Shown here piece after piece: positions 15,702 through 24,635 of a stretch of 64,000 nucleotides of DNA. Source of the stretch: Pyrobaculum ferrireducens (GTDB lineage: Archaea; Thermoproteota; Thermoprotei; Thermoproteales; Thermoproteaceae); contig NC_016645.1 of assembly GCF_000234805.1 (NCBI RefSeq), positions 1,278,391 through 1,342,390 of the forward strand, in the 5' to 3' direction. Below the pieces are notes generated by a model. That model saw only the letters and a program-made list of their open reading frames with translations, was not told the origin of the DNA and searched no databases. The number at the start of each line of letters is the position of its first letter. The stretch's first letter is position 1. The position numbers and the translations under genes are program-made.

Positions 15702-16412
15702 ATGTCTATTGAAGTGGTAGACGTGAGACCTCACGAGCGTCATTACGGCGTGTATATCGTCAAGTTTGAAGACGGCACGGAGAGGATCGCCACTGTGAAC
15801 CTAACTCCGGGGAAGAGGGTCTACGGGGAGAGGCTTATTAAGTGGGGTGGCTTGGAGTACAGGGAGTGGAACCCCTACCGCTCAAAGCTGGCCGCGGCTA
15901 TTCTAAACGGTCTGAAGTTCGTCCCCATCGCCGAGGGCACCCAGATCCTCTACCTAGGCGCGGCCTCGGGCACCACCCCCAGCCACATGAGCGACATTGT
16001 GGGGGAGAGGGGCTTGATATACTCGGTGGAGTTCTCCCCCCGCGTCTTTAGGGAGTTCATGGAGAAGCTTGTGGATCAGGGGAGGAGAAACGTAATTCCC
16101 ATACTTGGCGATGCCAGATTCCCCTACCAGTACGCCCACTACGTCAAGGGGGTGGACGTGGTGTATATAGACGTGGCCCAGCCGGCTCAGGCTAAGATAT
16201 TGGCGGACAACGCCGACTACTTCCTAAAGCCGGGCGGCCACGTCATGCTGGTGATCAAGGCCATGAGTATCGACGTCACGGCGCCTGCCACTGAGACCTT
16301 TAAGCAGGAGATAAACACACTAAAGGAGAGGGGGTTTGACATACTTGAGACAGTCCACCTAGAGCCATACGACACGGCCCACGCGATGGTTATCGCGAAA
16401 AAGAAGTCTTAA
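15702..16412 (+). CDS. flpA: Fibrillarin-like rRNA/tRNA 2'-O-methyltransferase
   Basis: Fibrillarin is the catalytic subunit of C/D-box RNPs. The archaeal N-terminal beta domain (about 1-65) precedes the methyltransferase core with [18 protein letters not shown] (SAM site), [14 protein letters not shown] and [11 protein letters not shown]. The 236-residue length is typical. It has its own TATA box in the 40-base gap after nop5. The last four bases overlap the convergent oxidoreductase gene. Confidence 0.97.
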   Translation: MSIEVVDVRPHERHYGVYIVKFEDGTERIATVNLTPGKRVYGERLIKWGGLEYREWNPYRSKLAAAILNGLKFVPIAEGTQILYLGAASGTTPSHMSDIVGERGLIYSVEFSPRVFREFMEKLVDQGRRNVIPILGDARFPYQYAHYVKGVDVVYIDVAQPAQAKILADNADYFLKPGGHVMLVIKAMSIDVTAPATETFKQEINTLKERGFDILETVHLEPYDTAHAMVIAKKKS

Positions 16413-17455
16413 GACTTCAAAAACTCGTCTACGTACTGCGCCGCCCTCATCCCTGAGCCAAGCGCCTTACCGATGAGGGAGGGCCCCGTAACCACGTCTC
16501 CAGCTGCGAAAACCCCGTGCCGCGTCGTCATCATTTTCTCGTCCACCTTTATAGTGCCGTCTGGGTTGAACTCAATCCCTAGGCAGTTCCCAGGCGGGGT
16601 GGGCTCCTCGCCGGCGGCGATCAGCGCCGTGTCGAATTCTTCCTCAAACTCGCTACCGGGCACGGGCTCCGGCCTGGGCCTCCCCGACTTGTCAGGCGGC
16701 CCAAGCCGCATCCGTATAAACCTCACCTTTTCAAGCCTCCCGGCGCCTAGGAAAGCCACGGGGTTGACTAGCTCCCTAAACTCAATGCCCTTGGCTGTCA
16801 GCTCTGTCTCGATGGTCTTCCTCCCCGCGGGCGCCTCGTTTATAGTGCGCCGGTAGGCCACGACGACCTTCTCGGCGCCCTGGAGCTTAGCCTCGAGAGC
16901 CGCGTCTACGGCTGTGAGCCCGGCGCCTACCACCAAAACCTTCCTCCCCGTTGGGTACACTTTTTCTCTCGGCAGGTATCCAAGCTGGCTGGAATATATC
17001 CTAAACAAGTAGTCTAGTGCCTTGTATACGCCGGGGAGCCCCTCGCCGGGCACGCCTAGTGACCTGCTTTTCCAAGTGCCTGTGGTTAACACCACAGCGT
17101 CGTATCTATTGACCAACTCTTCTAGATTTACGAATTCTTTTACTAGGAGTAGGGCCTCGTGTTCCCGCGGCTTCTCTCCGCAGTAGACAAAGGTGGAGGT
17201 GTAGAACTTGGCACCTGCGTCTACCAGCTCCTTTACCCCCTCCCTGACGCCCTCCCGCGGGACTCTGAAAGGCGGTATGCCGAATATGAGGAGGCCCCCG
17301 GGCTCCGGCAGGGCGTCGTATATATGGACTTCGTGGCCGTTGCACAGCAACACCCCGGCGGCTCCGAGTCCCGCAGGCCCCGCGCCTATTATAGCCACCT
17401 TCTTGCCGGTGGGCGGCTTCTTGGTGTTTGGCCTGCACCTCAGTAGAAACCGCAT
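16409..17455 (-). CDS. GltD-like FAD/NAD(P)H-dependent oxidoreductase
   Basis: The protein has an FAD-binding start ([20 protein letters not shown]) with [11 protein letters not shown], a second dinucleotide site ([18 protein letters not shown]) and the C-terminal GVFAAGDVV, as in glutamate synthase small subunits and related NADPH:acceptor reductases. At 348 residues it lacks the N-terminal two-cluster ferredoxin-like domain of full-length GltD; only one cysteine lies near the N-terminus. No large glutamate synthase subunit is next to it, so the electron acceptor is unknown. The start ATG is at 17455. Confidence 0.75.
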   Translation of the reverse strand: MRFLLRCRPNTKKPPTGKKVAIIGAGPAGLGAAGVLLCNGHEVHIYDALPEPGGLLIFGIPPFRVPREGVREGVKELVDAGAKFYTSTFVYCGEKPREHEALLLVKEFVNLEELVNRYDAVVLTTGTWKSRSLGVPGEGLPGVYKALDYLFRIYSSQLGYLPREKVYPTGRKVLVVGAGLTAVDAALEAKLQGAEKVVVAYRRTINEAPAGRKTIETELTAKGIEFRELVNPVAFLGAGRLEKVRFIRMRLGPPDKSGRPRPEPVPGSEFEEEFDTALIAAGEEPTPPGNCLGIEFNPDGTIKVDEKMMTTRHGVFAAGDVVTGPSLIGKALGSGMRAAQYVDEFLKS

Positions 17456-17507
17456 GTCTCTGTGTAAAATCTCGGGTATTAATAGAAGTTTACAACTCTA
17501 GCCTATA

Positions 17508-18062
17508 TCAACAAATTCTCCGGGAGTATTTTATATTGAGAGAGGTGCAGGTAAAATCTAGGCTAATCCTCACCGCGTCGTTTATAGAGAGGTGGGAGGT
17601 GTCCAGCACCAAGTCGAAAATTGAGAGGTCTCTTATATCTATGCCATAGATGGAGAGGTACCTCTTTCTATTCAGCTCTTCCCTCTCAGTCACCTCTCTC
17701 AGCGCCTCTTCGAAACTCTTCTTGTCTCTAAGAGAGACGCGCCGGGCCCGCGTCTCTAGCGAAGCTTTTAGATATATACACACGTCGGCGTAAGGCCTCA
17801 CGACCCACGCCGTGAGGTGCCCCTCCAGCACCACGTCCCCCGCCTTGGCCCTCTCCACCGCTAGGGAGTCGACTTTCTTATCGATTTCGGGGTTCGCCTC
17901 TGCATATTTATGAAACTCTATTAGGTCCATCCCCATCTTTGTAGCCATCTCTCTGAAGAGGGTACCTGACGATACGAGGGGGACGCCCAGGATCCTCGCT
18001 ATTTCCCTCGCTATGGTGGTCTTTCCGCTACCAGGTTGTCCAGAAACTGCAACTACAACCAT
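17508..18062 (-). CDS. cmk: Cytidylate kinase
   Basis: CMP kinase phosphorylates CMP/dCMP with ATP. The P-loop SGQPGSGKTT, the substrate segment VSSGTLFREMA, a lid-like RARRVSLRDKK and YGIDIRDLSIFDLVLDTS fit archaeal cytidylate kinases of about 180 residues. It lies 2 bases after the ribosomal protein L34e gene on the same strand, an arrangement common in archaeal genomes, and supports co-transcription from the L34e promoter. Confidence 0.9.
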   Translation of the reverse strand: MVVVAVSGQPGSGKTTIAREIARILGVPLVSSGTLFREMATKMGMDLIEFHKYAEANPEIDKKVDSLAVERAKAGDVVLEGHLTAWVVRPYADVCIYLKASLETRARRVSLRDKKSFEEALREVTEREELNRKRYLSIYGIDIRDLSIFDLVLDTSHLSINDAVRISLDFTCTSLNIKYSRRIC

Positions 18063-18064
18063 TA

Positions 18065-18322
18065 CTACAGCCCCCTCGCCGCCAGCCTCAGCCCCCTCGC
18101 CAAGACCTTATGTGAAAAAACACCACCGTATGGCCTACTGGGCGCCCTCACCCTTACGCCAAATCGGTAGATCTTTTTGTCCATCCCGCCGATGGCCAGG
18201 CCAGTGACGGGGCACCTAGGCACGCCCTTGGCTTTTTTCTCGTAGCGTACAGCTGTGCGGCCGCCGGGCGTCTTCCTCTTTATTCGCCTAACGCTTCGAG
18301 AGCGGTGAGCCGGCCTCGGCAT
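18065..18322 (-). CDS. rpl34e: 50S ribosomal protein L34e
   Basis: A small basic protein with the L34e pattern: [20 protein letters not shown] followed by RCPVTG and the C-terminal RPYGG. Only one of the four zinc cysteines of some homologues is seen. The frame is open to a GTG at 18331, but the ATG at 18322 gives the family N-terminus MPRPAHRS and lies about 26 bases from the centre of a TATA tract (18343-18354). The product is 85 residues. It heads an rpl34e-cmk operon. Confidence 0.92.
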   Translation of the reverse strand: MPRPAHRSRSVRRIKRKTPGGRTAVRYEKKAKGVPRCPVTGLAIGGMDKKIYRFGVRVRAPSRPYGGVFSHKVLARGLRLAARGL

Positions 18323-18342
18323 AACCCCCACGAACTACATAC

Positions 18343-18354
18343 TTTAAAAAATTT
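18343..18354. promoter_or_regulatory. Near-symmetric TATA tract between rpl34e and a candidate RNA
   Basis: TTTAAAAAATTT reads nearly the same on both strands. Its centre is about 26 bases from the L34e start (18322, minus) and about 26 bases from the predicted 5' end of a structured RNA (about 18374, plus). It could drive both directions. Confidence 0.45.
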
Positions 18355-18372
18355 CCCCACTGGGGCCATCAA

Positions 18373-18440
18373 TTCAGCAGATACGGCAACTCTACAGCCG
18401 CACCTAAGGCGATTCGGCGAATGGCGGCTCTGCTGGGCGG
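18373..18440 (+). ncRNA. Candidate structured small RNA upstream of EF-1 alpha
   Basis: Three nested stems can be drawn: CAGCAGA (18375-18381) with TCTGCTG (18429-18435), GCCGC (18397-18401) with GCGGC (18424-18428), and ATTC (18412-18415) with GAAT (18419-18422). A TATA tract lies at the right distance upstream. No coding frame is evident. It is not a recognised C/D or H/ACA RNA. The call rests on fold and promoter spacing only, with no comparative data. Confidence 0.35.
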
Positions 18441-18543
18441 GGTGTAAACGCGGCGCCTGGGGCGATCCTGATCGGCTTTAAAAAACAGTGGCTTTGCGGG
18501 GTGAGGCTGGGTGGGCAACGTGCGGCGGGGTTTGGTTTCGAAA

Positions 18544-18553
18544 AGTTTATAAG
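18544..18553 (+). promoter_or_regulatory. TATA box of EF-1 alpha
   Basis: AAAGTTTATA lies about 25-30 bases before the ATG at 18574, consistent with a strong, nearly leaderless promoter for a highly expressed gene. Confidence 0.6.
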
Positions 18554-18573
18554 AGTGTGGATAACCACGGCTT

Positions 18574-19908
18574 ATGCCGGCTATAGTACTGCCACCTAAA
18601 CCAACAGCTCTACAGAAGCCGCACCTAAACCTGGCGGTGGTAGGGCACGTAGATAATGGAAAGTCGACGCTCGTAGGGCGCCTGCTTTACGAGACTGGCT
18701 ATGTAGATGAAAAGGCGTTTAAGGAGATTGAAGAGATGGCTAAGAAGATGGGTAAGGAGGACTTCGCCTTCGCCTGGATACTTGACAGATTTAAGGAGGA
18801 GCGCGAGCGCGGCGTGACTATCGAGGCGACGCACGTCGGCTTCGAGACAAACAAACTATTTATTACGATTATAGACCTGCCGGGGCACCGAGACTTTGTT
18901 AAAAATATGATTGTAGGCGCCAGCCAGGCGGACGCCGCGCTCTTCGTAATATCGGCGAGGCCTGGCGAGTTCGAGGCGGCCATCGGCCCCCAGGGCCAGG
19001 GTAGGGAGCATCTGTTCCTCATCAGGACGTTGGGTATCCAGCAGATTGTGGTGGCTGTGAATAAGATGGACGTGGTGAATTACGACCAGAAGAGGTATGA
19101 GCAAGTCAAGGGCGAGGTGAGCAAATTGCTAAAGCTTCTCGGGTACGACCCCAGTAAGATTAACTTCGTTCCGGTGAGCGCCGCTAAGGGGGACAACGTC
19201 AAGTCTAAGTCGCCTAACACGCCTTGGTACAACGGCCCCGCTCTTCTCGAGGTTCTCGACACGTTCCAGCCGCCTCCGAGGCCGACGGACAAGCCGCTTA
19301 GGATGCCGGTGCAAGACGTCTTCTCCATAACCGGCGCAGGTACCGTGGTGGTGGGTAGGGTTGAGACTGGGGTGTTGAAAGTGGGTGACAGGATTGTCGT
19401 GGTTCCGCCTGCCAAGGTTGGCGATGTGCGCTCTATCGAGACTCACCACATGAAGCTGGAGCAGGCTCAGCCTGGTGACAACGTTGGTGTCAACGTGAGG
19501 GGTATTGCGAAGGAAGATGTGAAGCGCGGAGATGTGTTGGGTAAGCCTGACAACATCCCGACGGTCGCTGAGGAGATTATTGCCCGTGTTGTTATTCTGT
19601 GGCACCCCACGGCCATCGGGCCGGGCTACGCGCCGGTTATGCACATCCACACGGCGACTGTGCCTGTGCAGATCACCGAGCTGGTGTCTAAGCTCGACCC
19701 GCGTACGGGACAGGCTGTGGAGCAGAAGCCGCAGTTTATTAAGCAGGGCGACGTGGCTATTGTGAAGATTAAGCCTCTGAAGCCTGTGGTGGCGGAGAAG
19801 TTTGGCGACTTCCCGCCGCTGGGCCGCTTCGCCCTCCGCGACATGGGTAGGACCATTGCCGCTGGGCAGATAATCGAGGTCAAGCCGGCGCAGGTACAGA
19901 TTAAGTAA
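18574..19908 (+). CDS. tuf: Translation elongation factor EF-1 alpha (aEF1A)
   Basis: aEF1A delivers aminoacyl-tRNA to the ribosome as a GTP complex. All G motifs are intact: GHVDNGKST (residues 24-32), the switch region RGVTIEATH, DLPGH, NKMD and SAAKGDN. Domains II and III follow, ending in IIEVKPAQVQIK. The 444-residue length and sequence are typical of Thermoproteales. It has its own promoter 25-30 bases upstream and a 240-base 5' flank that holds a candidate structured RNA. HerA converges on it 9 bases downstream. Confidence 0.98.
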   Translation: MPAIVLPPKPTALQKPHLNLAVVGHVDNGKSTLVGRLLYETGYVDEKAFKEIEEMAKKMGKEDFAFAWILDRFKEERERGVTIEATHVGFETNKLFITIIDLPGHRDFVKNMIVGASQADAALFVISARPGEFEAAIGPQGQGREHLFLIRTLGIQQIVVAVNKMDVVNYDQKRYEQVKGEVSKLLKLLGYDPSKINFVPVSAAKGDNVKSKSPNTPWYNGPALLEVLDTFQPPPRPTDKPLRMPVQDVFSITGAGTVVVGRVETGVLKVGDRIVVVPPAKVGDVRSIETHHMKLEQAQPGDNVGVNVRGIAKEDVKRGDVLGKPDNIPTVAEEIIARVVILWHPTAIGPGYAPVMHIHTATVPVQITELVSKLDPRTGQAVEQKPQFIKQGDVAIVKIKPLKPVVAEKFGDFPPLGRFALRDMGRTIAAGQIIEVKPAQVQIK

Positions 19909-19917
19909 TTTCTTTTG

Positions 19918-21483
19918 TCACCTTTTTAGGGTTGGGGTTGTCCCTCCGTGGTTTGTCCACCTCTTGTCTACTGTGATTAGTAGGGGTGCTGGTACCGAGA
20001 GTCCGGTTACTACCGCCTCTGTTTCGTCTAGTGTGCGTAGCGGCCTTGGGTCGTCGAGGTGCTCTGCGACTGTGGCTACGTATTTGAGATCGTGTGGGTT
20101 TATCATGCGTTTAAAGATCTGCGTCATTGCTTGGGAGGCGACGTCTTGGTCTAGTCTCGCAGGTCTTTGTGTGATTAGGCAGAGGCCTAGGCCGAATTTT
20201 CTACCCTCCCTAGCTATCTTGGCGATGTGGGTCTTGGCGAGGGCTGTGGAGGCGGCTGGGGCGTAGTTATGCGCCTCTTCTATGACTATTAGGGTGGCCA
20301 GGTTGCGCCTCTTGGTGGCCGTCCTGTAGAGCTGGTCGAGGAGGACTGTGAGAAAGATTTGCTGGTCCAAGCCCTCTAGGCCGGATATGTCGAAGATGTG
20401 CACCGCCGGGGTGGTTAGGTAGGCGGCTGGGTCTACGAGCTTTATGGGCTCTCCCTGGTAGGTGTCTCCGTATTTTGTGAGGAATATTGGGCTACTGTAG
20501 AAGAGAGATCTGAGCCTGCCTTCGAGGCCTCGCATGGCCATTTCGCCGGCGTATCCGGGCGGCGCCGCGTGCCTCCCCCCATCCAGAATTTCACGAATCA
20601 GCTCCTCTACGGTGGTGAGCGGCTGTTTCTCTCCGTAGCTTGTGGCGGCTTGCCAGCCCTCCTCCAGTATCCTCTTCTGGGCGTCTGTCAGCGTGTAGAG
20701 CATGTCTAGCAACTTCTCGAGGGTGCGCAGGGGTATGCTCCGCGGGTTTACGCCGACTCGCGTGTAGGTTCTCTGTCTGCCGTACCGCCTGGCGAAGGCC
20801 TCGTCTTGGGGGGATACGTCCACCTTCCCGGCGACGTATATTCTGACTCTCTCGGCGACCGCCCTCCCTTCCTCTGTGGCAGGCACCGACATGGCGGAGT
20901 ATTCGCCGTGTGGATCCACCACAATTATGGGCACGTCGAGGAGGGCGAGGCGCTCGATTATGACGCCTGCCAGCCAGCTCTTGCCGGCGCCCGTACTGGC
21001 CAGGATCGCGCAGTGGTGAGTAACCAGCCTCTCGGCGTTTATGTAGGCGGGTATGTCTGTGCCCTTTATGTGGCCTACGGTGATGTAGGTCCCCTCTTGG
21101 GGTGGGGCGAAGAACTGTTTCAGCTCCTCGGTGGTTGTCTTGTATACATAGGTGAAGGGCTTGACGGGCTTTTGTGGCCGGTATATTCTGCCGCCCAGCC
21201 TCGCGCCGAGGATGGCGGCCTTGGCTTCTGTATAGAAGAGGGCCTCCTCTATGCCCAGAGTTTCTTTTACCTCTCGGACTGTTGCCTCTTCGTCGAGTTG
21301 GGCTATGAGGCGTGGGTCTGCCGTGGCGTTTCTATGTCTAATGGCGGTGACGCGGGATACTACGCGTATCCCGTCTATCTCCGTCGCGACGAAGCTACCG
21401 ACGTCTAGATCCACCCCTCTAAACGGCTTAAATATGTAGTGGTATATAGATGTGGATTTTATAACTACGCCTATTTTATCCAC
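19918..21483 (-). CDS. herA: HerA-like bipolar DNA helicase/translocase ATPase
   Basis: HerA is a hexameric FtsK-type translocase that with NurA resects DNA ends. The 521-residue protein has an N-terminal HAS-barrel (about 1-110), Walker A STGAGKS (163-169), VVDPHGEY, the Walker B LIVIEEAHNYAP and the arginine-finger region AREGRKFGLGL with TQRP. No nurA, mre11 or rad50 lies next to it, so it may be a HerA paralogue. It is the last gene of a topoisomerase-dph2-zinc protein-HerA run on the minus strand. Start GTG at 21483. Confidence 0.85.
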   Translation of the reverse strand: MDKIGVVIKSTSIYHYIFKPFRGVDLDVGSFVATEIDGIRVVSRVTAIRHRNATADPRLIAQLDEEATVREVKETLGIEEALFYTEAKAAILGARLGGRIYRPQKPVKPFTYVYKTTTEELKQFFAPPQEGTYITVGHIKGTDIPAYINAERLVTHHCAILASTGAGKSWLAGVIIERLALLDVPIIVVDPHGEYSAMSVPATEEGRAVAERVRIYVAGKVDVSPQDEAFARRYGRQRTYTRVGVNPRSIPLRTLEKLLDMLYTLTDAQKRILEEGWQAATSYGEKQPLTTVEELIREILDGGRHAAPPGYAGEMAMRGLEGRLRSLFYSSPIFLTKYGDTYQGEPIKLVDPAAYLTTPAVHIFDISGLEGLDQQIFLTVLLDQLYRTATKRRNLATLIVIEEAHNYAPAASTALAKTHIAKIAREGRKFGLGLCLITQRPARLDQDVASQAMTQIFKRMINPHDLKYVATVAEHLDDPRPLRTLDETEAVVTGLSVPAPLLITVDKRWTNHGGTTPTLKR

Positions 21484-21527
21484 TGTGTGTACAAGGCGTG
21501 GGTTTATATAGCCCTGGTCACATTACC

Positions 21528-21836
21528 CTAGTACTCGGCGACTTTTTTTATCGCCTCCAGCAAGGAGGCGGGGTCTGTGATGTATATATGGCCTTTACTA
21601 TCAACAATCTCGGCCCTGTCTTCGTATATTCTTAAGGTGTAGAGAGGCGGCTCAGCCACGTAGAAGTGCTCCACTGGGAAGGCCCTTCTTACGAATCCCT
21701 CAAGGTCTACATACGCCTTGATGAAGTGATCCATATGTTGTATAAATACCTCGTACAGCCCCCCGGCGGGTTTTTTACTGGTGTCTATGTTGATTTCTAT
21801 CTCTCGGTGGCAGACCGGGCATTTAAACCTAGGCAC
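21528..21836 (-). CDS. Small zinc-ribbon-like protein, unknown function
   Basis: The 102-residue protein begins with MPRFKCPVCHREIEIN, half of a zinc ribbon, followed by FIQHMDHFIK, whose histidines could complete a metal site. The rest is a mixed strand/helix domain (PLYTLRIYEDRAEIVDSKG). No family is recognised. It lies between dph2 (21 bases upstream) and herA (44 bases downstream) on the same strand. Its job is not clear from that context. Confidence 0.55.
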   Translation of the reverse strand: MPRFKCPVCHREIEINIDTSKKPAGGLYEVFIQHMDHFIKAYVDLEGFVRRAFPVEHFYVAEPPLYTLRIYEDRAEIVDSKGHIYITDPASLLEAIKKVAEY

Positions 21837-21857
21837 GGTTTTGGGTAGAGGTTTGTT

Positions 21858-22766
21858 TTAAAGTAGTCTCGCCGCGAGCCTTGGGTCCAGCTTTCCGTGT
21901 ATATACTCGTAGTAGTTTAGAATTGGGGTTCTGATTCTGTCGAGGTCGTCTATGCCTATGCGTGGACAGGCGGTGTTTACAACGAGGTCGAACTGTAAGT
22001 CGTCTATGTACTCAGGCGCGGCCTCGTCTAGAACTACCACAGTTAGCCCCCTGGCGGCGAGCTCCCGGGCCTTGTCGTCTTGCCTCTGGCCGGGTTTAGT
22101 CGATACCAATACGGCGGCTCTGCGGGGCTCTGCGAGGTGGGCCCTGGCCTTGAGCTTCATAACTCTCGCGAAGTCGGGCTCCACGTCCCTCACCTCGCCT
22201 CTAAAGGGGTCTATCTGGTAGACGCGGGCCTCTGGGTAGAATAGCTTTAGTGTGAGGGGGTAGAAGAGGCCTGTGGCCACTACGTACGCCACTTCGCCGG
22301 GGGGCTCCCCCACCCAGCAACCTGTGATGGGGTCGCGGGCCGTGGGTAGCCCCGTCTCTCTGTGAATGGCCTCTGCAATCCTCCGGTAGGGAACTGGGTA
22401 GTAGAGCTTGCCGAGTGAGTTGGGCTTGGGCAGAACGGGGGGTGGGAGGTAGTAGACGGGTATGAAGTACACCTCGGAGCCCCCGGCCTCGAGGCGGTAT
22501 AGATCTTCTCCCAGCTTTTCCACACGTGCTCCTAGGTTTTTCTGGAGTAGGTGGGCTATGTTGGGGGGGACGCCGTGTCCTAGGTGGAATATCCTCCTGT
22601 AGCGGGAGTCTATCCTCACGTCGCAGCTACCCCAGACAGGCCTCCCAGAGACGGCGGCGCCGGTCCTGGCGGCTATCTCGGCGGCGAGCCACTTGAAGCC
22701 GGGGGGCGCCTCTATCAGCGTATCTCTGTCGGCGGTCCAGGCTATTGGGTGTATCTCCACGTCCAC
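21858..22766 (-). CDS. dph2: Diphthamide biosynthesis enzyme Dph2
   Basis: Archaeal Dph2 is a homodimeric iron-sulfur enzyme that uses a non-classical SAM cleavage to put a 3-amino-3-carboxypropyl group on a histidine of EF-2. The three cluster cysteines are present: C48 (VWGSCDVR), C150 (PITGCWVG) and C267 (NTACPRIGIDD). At 302 residues the length is slightly short but complete. The GTG at 22766 is 3 bases after the topoisomerase stop, so the two are surely co-transcribed. Confidence 0.9.
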   Translation of the reverse strand: MDVEIHPIAWTADRDTLIEAPPGFKWLAAEIAARTGAAVSGRPVWGSCDVRIDSRYRRIFHLGHGVPPNIAHLLQKNLGARVEKLGEDLYRLEAGGSEVYFIPVYYLPPPVLPKPNSLGKLYYPVPYRRIAEAIHRETGLPTARDPITGCWVGEPPGEVAYVVATGLFYPLTLKLFYPEARVYQIDPFRGEVRDVEPDFARVMKLKARAHLAEPRRAAVLVSTKPGQRQDDKARELAARGLTVVVLDEAAPEYIDDLQFDLVVNTACPRIGIDDLDRIRTPILNYYEYIHGKLDPRLAARLL

Positions 22767-22769
22767 GTT

Positions 22770-24566
22770 TTACTGGCGATGTGTGTTTAAAGCGTTTAGT
22801 AGCGCCTTTTTTATCTCCTCCCGCCTTGCCTTTAGGTTTTCATAATAGGTTCTAAACTCTGCCTTCACTTCTGCGATGAGTTTAGGGGGCGGCGTGCTGT
22901 TTCTAACTATTGAGTTTAGAGCCGCCTCTATCTTCGCCCTGACTGTGGGCTCTATGAGCTCCGGGGCGTGTTGGAACAGAGCGGTGGCTAGGGCTATGCC
23001 GAGGTCTGTCGGCACGCACCTGCCCTTGGCCAGCTTCATGTAGCCCCTCTTGACGTTGGTGTGTATGTGGTCTTGCATCGTGGCGTCCGTACCTATGCCG
23101 TACTTCTTCATTAGAGCCAGTAGCTCGGACTCGGTCATCTGTGGCGGAGGCTCCGTCTCCCTCTCCACTACCTCAACTTTGATGGCGCGGGCGGGGGCGC
23201 CGGGGGAGACGCGGGGCAGAGGCTTGTCGCGTTGCCTCTCCCATGGGTATATCCTCCAGTAGCCCTCGCTTATTACCCTCTGGCCCTCTGCGTACATCTC
23301 GACTCCGCCGAAGGCCGCGGCTATTTTCTGCTTCTCCACCAGAGCTGGAGGGCTCAGCGTGGCGAGGAAATGCCTCACGACGAAGTCGTAGATGGCCCAG
23401 GCCTGGGCCCCCGCCTTGCCGAAGATCTTCATGATCTCCGCCTTTGTGGCGCCTTTGGTGGGATAAATGGGTGGGTGGGCGCCGTCGTCGGAGTCTCCAC
23501 GTGTCGGCTTGAAGCTTCGTCTCAAAAGCTCCTCGGCGTAGGGGCCGTGCTCCGTCTCCGCCAGGTCGCGGAGGATTTCACGGAGGTCGAGTGTTTGTGG
23601 GTATATGGTGGTCTCGGTCCTGGGGTAGGAGATGTAGCCCGCTCTATAAAGCTCCTCGGCGATGTCCAGCGTCTTCTTGGCGTTTATCCCAAGCCACCGG
23701 CTAGCCCTCCTCTCGAGCTCGACGGTTTCTAGAGGCTCCGGGGGCTCCACCTCGTGGGGTTTGTAGAGGGCGGTTTTCACAACGCCGTGTTTCACCGAGG
23801 CGGCGGCCCTCTCCCCCTCCTCTCTACTCTTGTAGCGAACGTCTGAAGACATCTCTATCCTGTGGCCCTCCACCTCCACTAGGGCCTTCAATATGTAGTA
23901 CTTCTCGGGCTTGAAGTTCCTCCTCTGTAGCTCCCTAGTCACCACCATTCCCAAGACCGGCGTCTGGCAGGGGCCGTAGCTGAGGAATCGGCCTCTCTCG
24001 AGGTGTTCCCTCACGGCGAGGGTTAGGAACCTGGTGAAGGCAGCGCCGAGGGTTAGGTCTATCTGCATCCTTGTGAATACCTTCTCCACCTTCTTGAGGT
24101 CTAGCTTCGTGGGCCTCTGGAAGGCCGCCGTTATCTCCCGCGGCGTTACGGCGTTGAAGAGGACTCGGCGTATCGGCGCGCGTTTATTCACCGACCTCAC
24201 CACAAGAGCCGCCTCGTATGCTATGGCCTCCCCCTCCACGTCGGCGTCGAGAGCTAGGTAGACCTCGTCGGCCTTGGCCGCCAGCGCCCTAAGCGCCTTT
24301 ACGTAGTCAAGAGCCTCCCTCCTCACGACGAGGAGCGGGGTGGCGTTGAAGAGCTCCTCGGGGGGTAGCCACGTCCATACGTTTTGCCTCGCGGCGAAGT
24401 CGAAGTCCATTATGTGTCCGCTGAGGCCAAGCGCCGCGGCCTCCCTCCCTCCGTAGCTAAAGCTGTAGACTGGTACGCCGTGTATCCTCTGGACTCTGTA
24501 GCTTCTGCCTAGGTACTTCGCAATGGCTTGAGCCACCGAGCGCTTCTCAGCCACTATCAAAATCAC
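22770..24566 (-). CDS. DNA topoisomerase type IA (topoisomerase III-like)
   Basis: The enzyme relaxes negative supercoils or decatenates by single-strand passage. The Toprim domain (LIVAEKRSVAQAIAKYLG, with LDADVEGEAI) is followed by the type IA core with FLSYGPCQTPVLG and the active-site tyrosine Y314 in GYISYPRTET. At 598 residues it lacks C-terminal zinc fingers, as in many archaeal topoisomerase III proteins. The GTG start at 24566 lies about 24 bases from a TATA-like CTTATATAGC. It heads the dph2-herA run. Confidence 0.93.
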   Translation of the reverse strand: MILIVAEKRSVAQAIAKYLGRSYRVQRIHGVPVYSFSYGGREAAALGLSGHIMDFDFAARQNVWTWLPPEELFNATPLLVVRREALDYVKALRALAAKADEVYLALDADVEGEAIAYEAALVVRSVNKRAPIRRVLFNAVTPREITAAFQRPTKLDLKKVEKVFTRMQIDLTLGAAFTRFLTLAVREHLERGRFLSYGPCQTPVLGMVVTRELQRRNFKPEKYYILKALVEVEGHRIEMSSDVRYKSREEGERAAASVKHGVVKTALYKPHEVEPPEPLETVELERRASRWLGINAKKTLDIAEELYRAGYISYPRTETTIYPQTLDLREILRDLAETEHGPYAEELLRRSFKPTRGDSDDGAHPPIYPTKGATKAEIMKIFGKAGAQAWAIYDFVVRHFLATLSPPALVEKQKIAAAFGGVEMYAEGQRVISEGYWRIYPWERQRDKPLPRVSPGAPARAIKVEVVERETEPPPQMTESELLALMKKYGIGTDATMQDHIHTNVKRGYMKLAKGRCVPTDLGIALATALFQHAPELIEPTVRAKIEAALNSIVRNSTPPPKLIAEVKAEFRTYYENLKARREEIKKALLNALNTHRQ

Positions 24567-24635
24567 ATTATGTACAGGACCGGGCTATATAAGATCTTGT
24601 GGGAAACCTTTATATAACGGGGCGTGGGGGTGCCT

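Noticed and set aside
20806-21408. 200-codon frame antisense to HerA
   Set aside because: HerA has all its motifs on the other strand; the frame is a GC-driven shadow.
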